Origin: Chryseobacterium artocarpi
Lineage (GTDB): Bacteria > Bacteroidota > Bacteroidia > Flavobacteriales > Weeksellaceae
DNA: 64,000 nucleotides
Assembly: GCF_001684975.1 (NCBI RefSeq)
Contig: NZ_MAYH01000012.1
Span: 310,001-374,000 of the forward strand
Reading direction: 5' to 3'
Shown here: in pieces, positions 52,407 to 60,549 of the stretch
Layout: the number at the start of each line of letters is the position of its first letter
Position numbering within the stretch: position 1 is the stretch's first letter
Notes under the pieces: generated by a model
What the model was told of the DNA's origin: nothing
Seen by the model: only the letters and a program-made list of their open reading frames with translations
Database searches by the model: none
Translations under genes and position numbers: made by a program

Positions 52407-54209
52407 CTACGATTGTGAAACGGTTGTTTTCCTTTCCCCAATCTGTTGCCTCCACATCGCATAATAAAGTCCTTTTTCAGAAATCAAATGATCATGAGAA
52501 CCTGTTTCTACAATCTGTCCGCGTTCCAATACATAGATTTTGTCTGCATGCATAATGGTACTTAATCGATGGGCAATCAGTACCGTAATTTGTTCTCTTT
52601 CTTCAGAAATATTCTTTATAGTAGAGGTGATTTCTTCCTCCGTGATACTATCTAAAGCAGATGTCGCTTCATCAAAGATCAATAAATGCGGTTTTCTTAA
52701 AAGCGCTCTTGCAATGGCAATTCTTTGTTTTTCACCACCACTCAGTTTTAGTCCACCTTCCCCAATCACGGTCTCTATACCTTTTTCGGCTCTTTCTAAT
52801 AATGCCGTACAGCTCGATTTCTGCAAAGCAACGGCAAGTTCCTGCTCTGTAGCATGAGGGTTCACAAAGAGAAGGTTTTCTTTAATGGTTCCCGCAAAAA
52901 GCTGAGTATCCTGAGTCACAAAGCCAATCTGATTTCTCAATTCATCAAAATCAAATTCTTTTCCGTTAATCCCATTGTAAAAAATATTTCCTTCCTGAGG
53001 TCTGTAAAGCCCAACCAACAATTTCACCAGTGTACTTTTACCAGAGCCACTCGGTCCCACAAAAGCAATGGTTTCTCCATTTTTTACATCAAAAGAAATA
53101 TTATTCAATGCTTTATATTGAGCTGATTGATGCTTGAAAGAAACATGCTTGAAATCCAATTCCTCAATCGCACCAATTTGCTTAGGGTGAAGTGGTTTTT
53201 CTTCCACATCTTTTTTCATCAAACGATCAAAGTTCTGAAGGGAAGCTTCTGCTTCACGGTAAGAAATAATGATGTTCCCGATTTCCTGCATAGGTCCGAA
53301 AATAAAGAACCCATAAAACATCAACGAAAGATATTGCCCCGGAGTCACAATATTTTTAAAGATCAGATATAAAAGCGTAAGAGTAATCATCTGCTGAAGA
53401 AAATTAACCATCGTTCCCTGAATAAAGCTTAAAGAACGAATGCTTTTTACCTTTCTCAGTTCAAGTCCCAGAATTTTATAAGTATTATTGTTCAGACGGA
53501 TAACTTCCTGATTCGTCAATCCTAAACTCTTAACGATTTCTATATTTCTAAGGCTTTCCGTAGTGCTTCCTGCCAATGCTGTAGTTTCAGAAACAATATT
53601 TTTCTGAATTACTTTTATTCTCTTACTCAATAAATTGGTGATAAAAGCAATCAGGAAAATTCCACAGATATATACCGGCATAATCGACCAATGCAAACGA
53701 ATAGCATATACCGAAACGAAAATAATACTGACTAAAATTCCAAAGAAAATATTAATGAAATTCGTAATAAACTTCACTGAATCCTCTCTCACCTTCGTTA
53801 AAATAGACAACGTTTCACCACTTCTCTGATCTTCAAACTCCTGATAAGGTAACGCCATCGAATGTTTTAATCCGTCTGTAAAGATTTTAGCTCCAAATTT
53901 TTGGGTAATAACACTCACCACATAATCTTGAAAAGCTTTGGCAATTCTACTCACCATGGCAGTCCCGATTAATAAACCTAAGAAATAGAAAGCTCCATGG
54001 TATATGGATGTTCCGTAAAGATATTCATCAATATTCCTGGGTAAAAGCTTTTCCTTATCGAAAAAGTTAGGATGAGTGACAAGCTGGTCCAGAATATTCC
54101 CTGTAATAGCCGGAGCAAATAAAGAAAAAACCTGATTGATAGTGGCTAATAGCAAAGAAATGACAATCAGCCATTGATATGGTTTAAGGTATTTTAAAAG
54201 TATCTTCAT
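52407..54209 (-). CDS. ABC transporter, fused permease and ATPase
   Basis: The 600-residue half-transporter joins a six-helix exporter membrane domain (LKYLKPYQWLIVISLLLATINQ to SLMFYGFFIFGPMQEIGNII) to a nucleotide-binding domain. Walker A is GPSGSGKST, the signature is LSGGEKQRIAIARAL, Walker B is LLIFDEATSALD, and the switch His is in IAHRLST. It is a B-type exporter (lipid A/multidrug-like) that should work as a homodimer, since no partner is present. The ATG at 54209 is chosen because a -7 box lies 18 bp upstream; the longer N-terminus would begin before that promoter. It is inserted in reverse between scoA and scoB. Confidence 0.93.
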   Translation of the reverse strand: MKILLKYLKPYQWLIVISLLLATINQVFSLFAPAITGNILDQLVTHPNFFDKEKLLPRNIDEYLYGTSIYHGAFYFLGLLIGTAMVSRIAKAFQDYVVSVITQKFGAKIFTDGLKHSMALPYQEFEDQRSGETLSILTKVREDSVKFITNFINIFFGILVSIIFVSVYAIRLHWSIMPVYICGIFLIAFITNLLSKRIKVIQKNIVSETTALAGSTTESLRNIEIVKSLGLTNQEVIRLNNNTYKILGLELRKVKSIRSLSFIQGTMVNFLQQMITLTLLYLIFKNIVTPGQYLSLMFYGFFIFGPMQEIGNIIISYREAEASLQNFDRLMKKDVEEKPLHPKQIGAIEELDFKHVSFKHQSAQYKALNNISFDVKNGETIAFVGPSGSGKSTLVKLLVGLYRPQEGNIFYNGINGKEFDFDELRNQIGFVTQDTQLFAGTIKENLLFVNPHATEQELAVALQKSSCTALLERAEKGIETVIGEGGLKLSGGEKQRIAIARALLRKPHLLIFDEATSALDSITEEEITSTIKNISEEREQITVLIAHRLSTIMHADKIYVLERGQIVETGSHDHLISEKGLYYAMWRQQIGERKTTVSQS

Positions 54210-54226
54210 TCTGATAAATAATGATG

Positions 54227-54234
54227 CAAAATTA
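54227..54234 (-). promoter_or_regulatory. Candidate -7 box of the ABC exporter gene
   Basis: TAATTTTG on the reverse strand matches TAnnTTTG, 18 bp before the chosen ATG. Confidence 0.5.
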
Positions 54235-54467
54235 ATGATATTATTTTTACTAACGATGTTAATTGTTAATGACAATGCTCTGTGATTGAGGAAGATTTAA
54301 AACCATATCACAAATAAAGGAAGTTATAAAGCATATAAGTAATTATAGAGGAGTATATTAGTTTTCCGACCATAACTAACATCGAGCCTCCAGCTTCCAA
54401 CTTCTCGCTTTCAAAATCCCTTTTGTATTCGGCTGAAAATAATTAAATTGCAGTCTAAGTTTTTATT

Positions 54468-55121
54468 ATGCTTACAAAAGAACAAATTGCCAAAAGAATT
54501 TCAAAAGAACTGAGAGATCGTTATTATGTAAACCTGGGAATCGGAATTCCTACTTTGGTTGCCAACTATGTTCCGGAAGGTATTTCCGTAGAATTCCAGA
54601 GTGAAAACGGAGTTCTTGGGATGGGACCTTTCCCTTTCGAAGGTGAAGAAGATGCAGATATCATCAATGCAGGAAAACAGACTATTACTATTTTAGACGG
54701 AGGTTCATTCTTTGATTCAGCGTTTAGTTTCGGGATGATCCGTGGTCAGAAAGTGGATCTTACCATCCTTGGAGCTATGGAGGTTTCTGAGAATGGAGAT
54801 ATTGCCAACTGGAAGATTCCGGGAAAAATGGTAAAAGGAATGGGAGGAGCTATGGACCTTGTTGCTTCCGCTGAAAATATTATCGTTGCAATGATGCACG
54901 TAAATAAAGCAGGAGAAAGTAAGATCCTGAAAAAATGTACTCTTCCTTTGACCGGAGTAAACTGTGTGAAAAAAGTAGTAACCGAATTAGCTGTACTGGA
55001 AGTAACTCCAAAAGGATTTAAACTTCTGGAAAGAGCTCCGGAAGTTTCGGTAGAAGACATTATTAAAGCTACAGAAGCAGATCTTATCATTGAAGGTGAA
55101 ATTCCTGAAATGCAATTCTAA
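54468..55121 (+). CDS. scoB: 3-oxoacid CoA-transferase subunit B
   Basis: The 217-residue beta subunit carries the catalytic glutamate: VEFQSENGVLGMGPFPFEGEEDAD places Glu46 in the conserved ENG(V/I)LG motif. The N-terminal YVNLGIGIPTLVANYVPEG and the C-terminal CTLPLTGVNCVKKVVTELAV are typical. The enzyme forms with subunit A encoded at 51441-52142. A separate transcript is likely because a terminator and the inverted ABC gene lie between the two. Its own terminator follows 9 bp after the stop. Confidence 0.95.
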   Translation: MLTKEQIAKRISKELRDRYYVNLGIGIPTLVANYVPEGISVEFQSENGVLGMGPFPFEGEEDADIINAGKQTITILDGGSFFDSAFSFGMIRGQKVDLTILGAMEVSENGDIANWKIPGKMVKGMGGAMDLVASAENIIVAMMHVNKAGESKILKKCTLPLTGVNCVKKVVTELAVLEVTPKGFKLLERAPEVSVEDIIKATEADLIIEGEIPEMQF

Positions 55122-55130
55122 ATACAATAT

Positions 55131-55158
55131 AAACCTTGCCAACCGCAAGGTTTTTTTA
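55131..55158 (+). terminator. Terminator of scoB
   Basis: AAACCTTG pairs with CAAGGTTT around a short loop, followed by a T tract. Confidence 0.88.
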
Positions 55159-55216
55159 TTTCTACTTAACAAATAATGCTTCAGTCATAAAAGAGAACTT
55201 AAATCAGGAACATCTC

Positions 55217-55350
55217 TGTCATTCTGAATGAAGCAGGGTGTAATGAAGAATCTCTTAAAACCATATTTTTCTCTCTCAGATTCTGGAGATTACGCAGATT
55301 TTTAATCGCCACAAATGCACGGGTCTTTTTTATTCGTGCATTCGTGGCAA
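55217..55350. repeat. Composite repeat R2+palindrome after scoB
   Basis: TGTCATTCTGAATGAAGC and TAATGAAGAATCTC form the R2 part. The inverted repeat CGCCACAAATGCACG (55307-55321) with CGTGCATTCGTGGC (55335-55348) is the right part. It is a diverged copy of the element at 52242-52355 in the same orientation. Confidence 0.8.
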
Positions 55351-55407
55351 AATAAAAAAGGTTGCTTCGCGTGTGAAACAACCTTTCTATTCTATTCAAG
55401 TTTTAAT

Positions 55408-56247
55408 TTATCTATTAGCATCCTGCGCCCCGAAAACCTTCTGCAATACACTTGTTGTTCTCATAGCCGGAGTATTTCTGATTCCGCTTTCCTTATCCGC
55501 TACCATTTTGAAAACTCCGTTGATTGTTTCTGTAGTTACATATTCATTAAGGTCTGTAGTTACAGATTGTCCTGTGAAAGTATTGTATTTTGAGATCAGA
55601 TTTTTCCATACCGCATCAGCACCTACTTTTCCTAAAGAAGCTTTTACTTTCGGCTGGAAGGCTGTGAATAACTGTGATTGAGTTTTGCTTTGTAAATAGC
55701 TTGTTGCAGCATTATTATTGCCTAAAAGAATATTTTTAGCATCAGTAATCGTCATAGAAGTGATCGCATTGGTAAAAATAGGTGCTGCTTCTGTTACAGC
55801 ATCTTCTGCCGCTCTGTTTAATAACTTTACCCCTTCATCAGCCAGGCTTCCTAATCCTACAGAACGTAGAGTAGTATCAACCTTTCTTAGTTTTTCAGGC
55901 ATTAAGATTTTTACCGCTTCATTCTTTAAAAAACCGTCTGTTAATGCCAGTTTCTTCACTCCATCCGTTACACCAAGACTTAAAGCTTCCTTCAGTCCTG
56001 AAGAAATCTGATTGGAAGTAAGGTTTCCAACATTAAGAAGAGATGTTTGAGTTGAAGTAGATGTGGGAACTGTTGTGGAAGTCTTCGTATTTGTCGTTGT
56101 AGCAGTAGTAGTACCTTTCGTTGCCTGTGGATTATTAAGATCAATTCCTGTTTTGTCTTTTACTGTAGACTTGATCATGTCAAGAAGCTGAGCTTGAGTA
56201 GATATTGAAAGTAATAATCCTGCTGCTATGAAAATGCTTTTTCTCAT
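55408..56247 (-). CDS. DUF4197 family protein, exported
   Basis: The 279-residue protein has a signal peptide (KSIFIAAGLLLSISTQAQ). A short leader with a Thr-rich linker (about residues 40-68, TTTATTTNTKTSTTVPTS in parts) precedes the DUF4197 domain: GLKEALSLGVTDGVKKLALTDGFLKNEAVKILMPEKLRKVD, then ITDAKNILLGNNNAATSYLQSKT, and SVTTDLNEYVTTETINGVFKMVADKES. The family is a helical periplasmic protein of unknown function. It is monocistronic, and the -7 box upstream is a full match. Confidence 0.88.
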   Translation of the reverse strand: MRKSIFIAAGLLLSISTQAQLLDMIKSTVKDKTGIDLNNPQATKGTTTATTTNTKTSTTVPTSTSTQTSLLNVGNLTSNQISSGLKEALSLGVTDGVKKLALTDGFLKNEAVKILMPEKLRKVDTTLRSVGLGSLADEGVKLLNRAAEDAVTEAAPIFTNAITSMTITDAKNILLGNNNAATSYLQSKTQSQLFTAFQPKVKASLGKVGADAVWKNLISKYNTFTGQSVTTDLNEYVTTETINGVFKMVADKESGIRNTPAMRTTSVLQKVFGAQDANR

Positions 56248-56259
56248 TGTATTTTTTTA

Positions 56260-56267
56260 CAAATTTA
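56260..56267 (-). promoter_or_regulatory. Candidate -7 box of the DUF4197 gene
   Basis: TAAATTTG on the reverse strand matches TAnnTTTG, 13 bp before the ATG. Confidence 0.45.
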
Positions 56268-56491
56268 GATGTTTATCTTTTAAGTGACCTAAGCTTATCA
56301 AAAAATAAACCATTAATTTTATTTGCTTGATTAATATGGCTTTAATTATTTTATATTGTTGATTTGTATGTTGTTATGAATCTTATTTTCTTTTATATTT
56401 TTTGAATTATACGATTCTTTTTTAGGAACAAAGCTTACCATGATAAAGTTTTGAAAAATAAGTATATTAGCTACCATCTTAATCCTATCTA

Positions 56492-58741
56492 ATGACCCGT
56501 GTATTTTTAGCATTATTGCTTATCATTTCGAATATTATGTATGCTCAGAAAAAGCTGAACTTAATTCCTTATCCTCAAAATATAGAAACTCATAACGGCA
56601 GTTTTACAGTTCCTGAAGTTTTAAAATTGAGTAATGATTTACCTCAAAAGGAAACAGAATATTTAAAAAAACGATTTAGTACGGTACTGAAATTTCAGGA
56701 TGCCAAAAAAGCAGATGCCCAATTGATCTACACGCGCTTACCTGAAAAATCCGGAGAAAATAAAGAATCTTACATTCTTACCGTTACACCAAAGCAAATT
56801 CAAATACAGTCTTCTACCCAGAAAGGATATTTCCTGGCACTTCAGACGCTAATCCAATTACTGGAAGAGTCTAAAACAAATGGGAAAATTCCGGCGATGA
56901 AAATTGAAGATCAGCCGAAATTTGCATGGCGTGGAATGCATCTGGATGTATGCCGACACTTTTTCACGGTGGATGAGGTAAAGCAGTATATCGATTATTT
57001 GGCAATGTATAAACTAAATACTTTTCATTGGCATTTAACCGATGATCAGGGTTGGAGAATTGAAATTAAAAAATATCCCAAACTTACGGAAATCGGTTCC
57101 AAACGTAAGGAGTCAATGATCGGAGCTTACGTTGATAATACCTTTGACGGAAAACCTTATGGTCCTTATTTTTATACTCAGGAGCAGATCAAAGATGTGA
57201 TAAAATATGCTCAGGAAAGACATATTACAGTAGTTCCTGAGATTGAAATGCCAGGACATGCTTTGGCTGCATTATCGGCTTATCCAGAACTTGCATGCAC
57301 AAAAGGACCTTTTGAATCTGCTACAAAATGGGGTGTTTTTGATGATGTTTTCTGCCCTAAAGATGAAACATTTAAGTTCCTTGAAAACGTTTTGGATGAG
57401 GTGATTCAGTTATTTCCATCACAATATATTCATATCGGAGGGGATGAATGTCCAAAAACAAGATGGAAAGAATGTGCACATTGTCAGGATTTAATAAAGA
57501 AAAATAATTTAAAGGATGAACATGGACTGCAAAGTTATTTCATCCAGAGAATTGAAAAATATATCAATAGTAAAGGCAGAAAAATTATCGGGTGGGACGA
57601 AATTCTTGAAGGCGGACTTGCTCCAAATGCTGCTGTAATGAGTTGGACAGGCGTAAACGGAGGAATTGAAGCTGCAAAATCAAAACATTTCGCAGTGATG
57701 ACGCCCGGAGCATTCTGTTATTTTGATCATTATCAGGGAGATCCTCAATCTGAACCCAATGCGTTCGGTGGTTTTACACCATTGGATAAAATTTATTCTT
57801 ATAACCCGATTCCTGAAGAACTGAATGCAGAGCAGGCAAAATATATTCTGGGAGTTCAGGCAAATTTATGGACAGAGTATATCTTAGATTTCAAACACGT
57901 TCAATATATGATTTTCCCAAGGTTGATGGCACTTTCAGAAGTGGCATGGGGAACTTCGGATTCTAAAAATTATAAAGAATTTGAAGGAAGAGTAATCAAT
58001 CAGTTCAAAGTTTTGGATAAAATGAATGTGAACTATGCGAAAAGTATTTATAATATTTCAGGAAAGGTAATTCCGGCAAATGATGGCATTGCTTATGAAC
58101 TTTCAACTTCGCAAAATTCAAGCGGAATCAGATATACTTTGGATGGAAGTGTTCCGACAATCAATTCTAAAACATATCAGAACCCTATTGCTATTCCTAA
58201 TTCTTTAACCGTTAAATCAGCTTATTTTGAAGACGGACAACTGAAAAGTGCAGTTTCTTCACAACAGTTTACAATTTCAAAAACAACAGGTAAAAAGATT
58301 ACTCTTGAGCAACAACCGAGTGAAAATTACTCATTTGGGGGAGCTTTTACACTAGTAGACGGAATTATAGGAAATGTAAGACAACTCGGCAAAACGTGGC
58401 TGGGATTCCAAGGAAAAGATGTTTCGGCAACAATAGATTTTGGAACAAAAACAGCTTTTACAGAAGTTTATTTTAATACCCTTGAAAACAAAGGAAGCTG
58501 GATTCATCTTGCAAAATCTGCGCAGATTTATGTTTCAGATGATAATAAAAACTTTACCAAGATCAAGGAAATAGGAAAAGAAGAAATACAGAAAGCAAAA
58601 GGAAAAATTCTTCTCAATGTAGGAAAGCAAAATACAAAATACCTGAAAGTTGTCATTGAAAATGCAGGAATTATTCCAGTCGGAAACCCAGGAGCAGATT
58701 CAAAAGCATGGCTTTTTGTTGATGAAATTGGCGTAAATTAG
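56492..58741 (+). CDS. Beta-N-acetylhexosaminidase (GH20)
   Basis: The 749-residue exported enzyme removes terminal N-acetylglucosamine or N-acetylgalactosamine from chitin fragments or glycans. After a signal peptide ending IMYAQ there is a GH20b N domain and the (beta/alpha)8 barrel: FHWHLTDDQGWRIEIKKYPKLTEIG, VVPEIEMPGHALAALSAYPEL, and HIGGDECPKTRWKEC, where Asp318-Glu319 are the catalytic pair of the substrate-assisted mechanism. A chitobiase C-terminal-type domain (IRYTLDGSVPTINSKTYQNPI) and an F5/8-type sheet follow. It has no T9SS tail, so it is probably periplasmic. The Crp/Fnr gene starts 18 bp after its stop. Confidence 0.95.
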   Translation: MTRVFLALLLIISNIMYAQKKLNLIPYPQNIETHNGSFTVPEVLKLSNDLPQKETEYLKKRFSTVLKFQDAKKADAQLIYTRLPEKSGENKESYILTVTPKQIQIQSSTQKGYFLALQTLIQLLEESKTNGKIPAMKIEDQPKFAWRGMHLDVCRHFFTVDEVKQYIDYLAMYKLNTFHWHLTDDQGWRIEIKKYPKLTEIGSKRKESMIGAYVDNTFDGKPYGPYFYTQEQIKDVIKYAQERHITVVPEIEMPGHALAALSAYPELACTKGPFESATKWGVFDDVFCPKDETFKFLENVLDEVIQLFPSQYIHIGGDECPKTRWKECAHCQDLIKKNNLKDEHGLQSYFIQRIEKYINSKGRKIIGWDEILEGGLAPNAAVMSWTGVNGGIEAAKSKHFAVMTPGAFCYFDHYQGDPQSEPNAFGGFTPLDKIYSYNPIPEELNAEQAKYILGVQANLWTEYILDFKHVQYMIFPRLMALSEVAWGTSDSKNYKEFEGRVINQFKVLDKMNVNYAKSIYNISGKVIPANDGIAYELSTSQNSSGIRYTLDGSVPTINSKTYQNPIAIPNSLTVKSAYFEDGQLKSAVSSQQFTISKTTGKKITLEQQPSENYSFGGAFTLVDGIIGNVRQLGKTWLGFQGKDVSATIDFGTKTAFTEVYFNTLENKGSWIHLAKSAQIYVSDDNKNFTKIKEIGKEEIQKAKGKILLNVGKQNTKYLKVVIENAGIIPVGNPGADSKAWLFVDEIGVN

Positions 58742-58759
58742 TCTCATTAACTTTACAAT

Positions 58760-59398
58760 ATGCAGGATACCATACTATCTTCAGAATTTTCCTCTTCACC
58801 GGAACTGGTTGAAAAATTATATCAATACGGTATTACTAAAAATTATCACGAAGGAGATATTATTTTAGACGAAAATGCTTCTATACGTTCTATTCCTATT
58901 GTCATGAAAGGAATGCTGAAAGTCATAAGAACTGAAGAAGACGGACGGGAAATCCTCTTGTATTATATCAAAGCCGGAGAAAGCTGCATCATGTCTTTTC
59001 TGGGTGGAATGCATAATGAAAAGAGTATTGTAAAAGCAGAAATAGAAGAAGATGCAGAGATCCTTTTTCTTCCTGTAGATAAAGTTTCCCTGTTCATTAA
59101 GGAACATCCTGAATGGCTTGACTATATTTTCAGACTGTACCACAAAAGATTTGAAGAATTATTGGATATTATTAACGCCATCGCCTTTAAAAAAGTAGAC
59201 GAAAGACTACTGAATCTTCTTAATAAAAAGGCTGAACTTACTGCGTCTGATACCATCAATACTACTCATGAGCAGCTTGCCAATGAATTGGGAACAGCAA
59301 GAGTCGTTGTATCAAGACTTTTAAAACAGCTTGAAGAAGAAGGAAGATTAAAGCTAGGCAGAAATAAAATCACACTCCTTAAAACAATCACAGGATAA
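58760..59398 (+). CDS. Crp/Fnr-family transcriptional regulator
   Basis: The 212-residue regulator has an N-terminal cyclic-nucleotide-binding-type domain (YHEGDIILDENASIRSIPIVMKGMLKVIRTEEDGREILLYYIKAGESC in pieces). A dimerisation helix and a winged helix-turn-helix with TTHEQLANELGTARVVVSRLLKQLEEEGRLKL follow. No cysteine cluster of the Fnr type is visible, so oxygen sensing by iron-sulfur is unlikely. The gene sits just upstream of the sulfur gene set, whose two promoters carry the same 21-bp element. Control of that set is inferred. The 18-bp gap to the GH20 gene suggests it may also be read from that transcript. Confidence 0.92.
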   Translation: MQDTILSSEFSSSPELVEKLYQYGITKNYHEGDIILDENASIRSIPIVMKGMLKVIRTEEDGREILLYYIKAGESCIMSFLGGMHNEKSIVKAEIEEDAEILFLPVDKVSLFIKEHPEWLDYIFRLYHKRFEELLDIINAIAFKKVDERLLNLLNKKAELTASDTINTTHEQLANELGTARVVVSRLLKQLEEEGRLKLGRNKITLLKTITG

Positions 59399-59436
59399 TA
59401 TTATAACTCTACAAGTTAATCAATGGCACCCAAATT

Positions 59437-59488
59437 CCCATCCTTTGGAGAGGTGGCGAAAATTCAAAGAATTTTTGACGGAGTGGTT
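59437..59488. repeat. Interspersed repeat family R1, copy C
   Basis: CCCATCCTTTGGAGAGG, then GAAAATTCAAAGAATTTTT, then GACGGAGTGGTT; it is related to the copies at 904-953 and 45263-45314. Confidence 0.75.
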
Positions 59489-59540
59489 GAAAATAAACTC
59501 TTATCTCTAAAAAACAATTAACCATTTGTATCAATTCTCT

Positions 59541-59587
59541 TATGTAACAAAAGTAGCTGTAGCCTTTCCGAAACCTTCCCATTTTTG
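59541..59587 (+). promoter_or_regulatory. Putative operator-promoter of tauE-like gene
   Basis: A 21-bp element (59541-59561, core TGTAACAAAAGTAGC) is followed after exactly 18 bp by CATTTTTG, one base off TAnnTTTG. CTG within the element sits at the -33 position. The identical 21-mer with the same 18-bp spacing is at 60472-60492. The expected start point is near 59594, so the element is centred around -42, as in activator sites that overlap -35. Confidence 0.7.
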
Positions 59588-59611
59588 TAATCAGAATTAT
59601 TGAATGATAAA

Positions 59612-60406
59612 ATGGAAATAATAGGATATACAGCATCTGTTTTAATTGGTATTTCTCTGGGATTGATCGGAGGAGGTGGAAGTATTCTTACCGTTCCGGT
59701 ATTGGTGTATCTCTTTGGGATGGATGCCTTTCTGGCAACAGAATATTCACTTTTTATTGTGGGGGTGAGCAGTACGGTAGGATCAGTAACTTACTTTAAA
59801 AATGGATTAGTCAATTTTAAAATAGCATTGATTTTTGGCGTACCATCAGTTATTTCTATCTTTTTAACAAGAACCTATCTGTTGCCATTAATTTCTGAGG
59901 AACTTCTTACCATAAAGGATTTTACTATTACCAAAAACATTTTCCTTCTACTGGTCTTCGCAATATTAATGATTTTTGCTTCCTATAAAATGATCACGAG
60001 CAAGACTTCTGCAGAGATTTCAGAAAATAGCTCAGCTCAAAGTAATATTGCATTAGCTGTAGGACAAGGAACAATTGTTGGAATTTTAACAGGGCTGGTA
60101 GGCGCCGGAGGTGGATTCATGATTATTCCTGCGTTGGTCAATCTTTTGAAATTGCCGATGAAAACAGCGATAGGAACCTCACTGGTAATTATTGCTTTAA
60201 ATTCCTTAATCGGTTTTTCTTCATCTATGACAAACGTAAATATAGAATGGACTCTTCTTCTTTCCATTGCTGCCATTGCCATAGCCGGAATCATAATCGG
60301 ATCACAACTGTCAAAAAAGATTGACGGTAAAAAACTGAAACCCGCATTTGGGTGGTTTGTGCTGGTAATGGGAATTTACATTATCACCAGGGAAATATTT
60401 CTGTAA
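59612..60406 (+). CDS. TauE/SafE-family sulfite/sulfur exporter
   Basis: The 264-residue membrane protein has about eight helices in two pseudo-symmetric halves. Each half begins with a glycine-rich loop (GLIGGGGSILTVPVLVYLFG and GLVGAGGGFMIIPALVNLLKLPMKTAIGTSL). That pattern identifies the TauE/SafE family, exporters of sulfite or sulfonates. The ATG at 59612 is used; an in-frame TTG 12 bases upstream is less likely. It heads a sulfur gene set and is separated by 143 bp from the MBL-rhodanese gene, which has its own copy of the 21-bp element. Confidence 0.9.
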   Translation: MEIIGYTASVLIGISLGLIGGGGSILTVPVLVYLFGMDAFLATEYSLFIVGVSSTVGSVTYFKNGLVNFKIALIFGVPSVISIFLTRTYLLPLISEELLTIKDFTITKNIFLLLVFAILMIFASYKMITSKTSAEISENSSAQSNIALAVGQGTIVGILTGLVGAGGGFMIIPALVNLLKLPMKTAIGTSLVIIALNSLIGFSSSMTNVNIEWTLLLSIAAIAIAGIIIGSQLSKKIDGKKLKPAFGWFVLVMGIYIITREIFL

Positions 60407-60471
60407 GGAAAATCTGTTATTTTTCACCTTCTGAAAACTTTTTTACAAAGAAATCTGCTTCAAAATACTGC

Positions 60472-60518
60472 TATGTAACAAAAGTAGCTGTACAGGAAAT
60501 CAGGAAACCGGAGATTTG
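60472..60518 (+). promoter_or_regulatory. Putative operator-promoter of the MBL-rhodanese gene
   Basis: The second exact copy of the 21-bp element (60472-60492) is again followed by 18 bp and a degenerate -7 box, GAGATTTG (60511-60518). The spacer sequences of the two copies differ, so the element and its spacing are what is conserved. Confidence 0.7.
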
Positions 60519-60549
60519 TATCAGAAAACAAAATCAAAAAATAAATACA

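Noticed and set aside
54210..54275. 22-residue N-terminal extension of the ABC exporter
   Set aside because: The TAATTTTG box lies between this start and MKILLKYLKP, which is the normal exporter N-terminus.
60352..60549. 66-residue N-terminal extension of the MBL-rhodanese protein
   Set aside because: It overlaps the end of the tauE-like gene, crosses the second operator-promoter, and adds basic, unconserved sequence before the normal MKIEQMYTG start.
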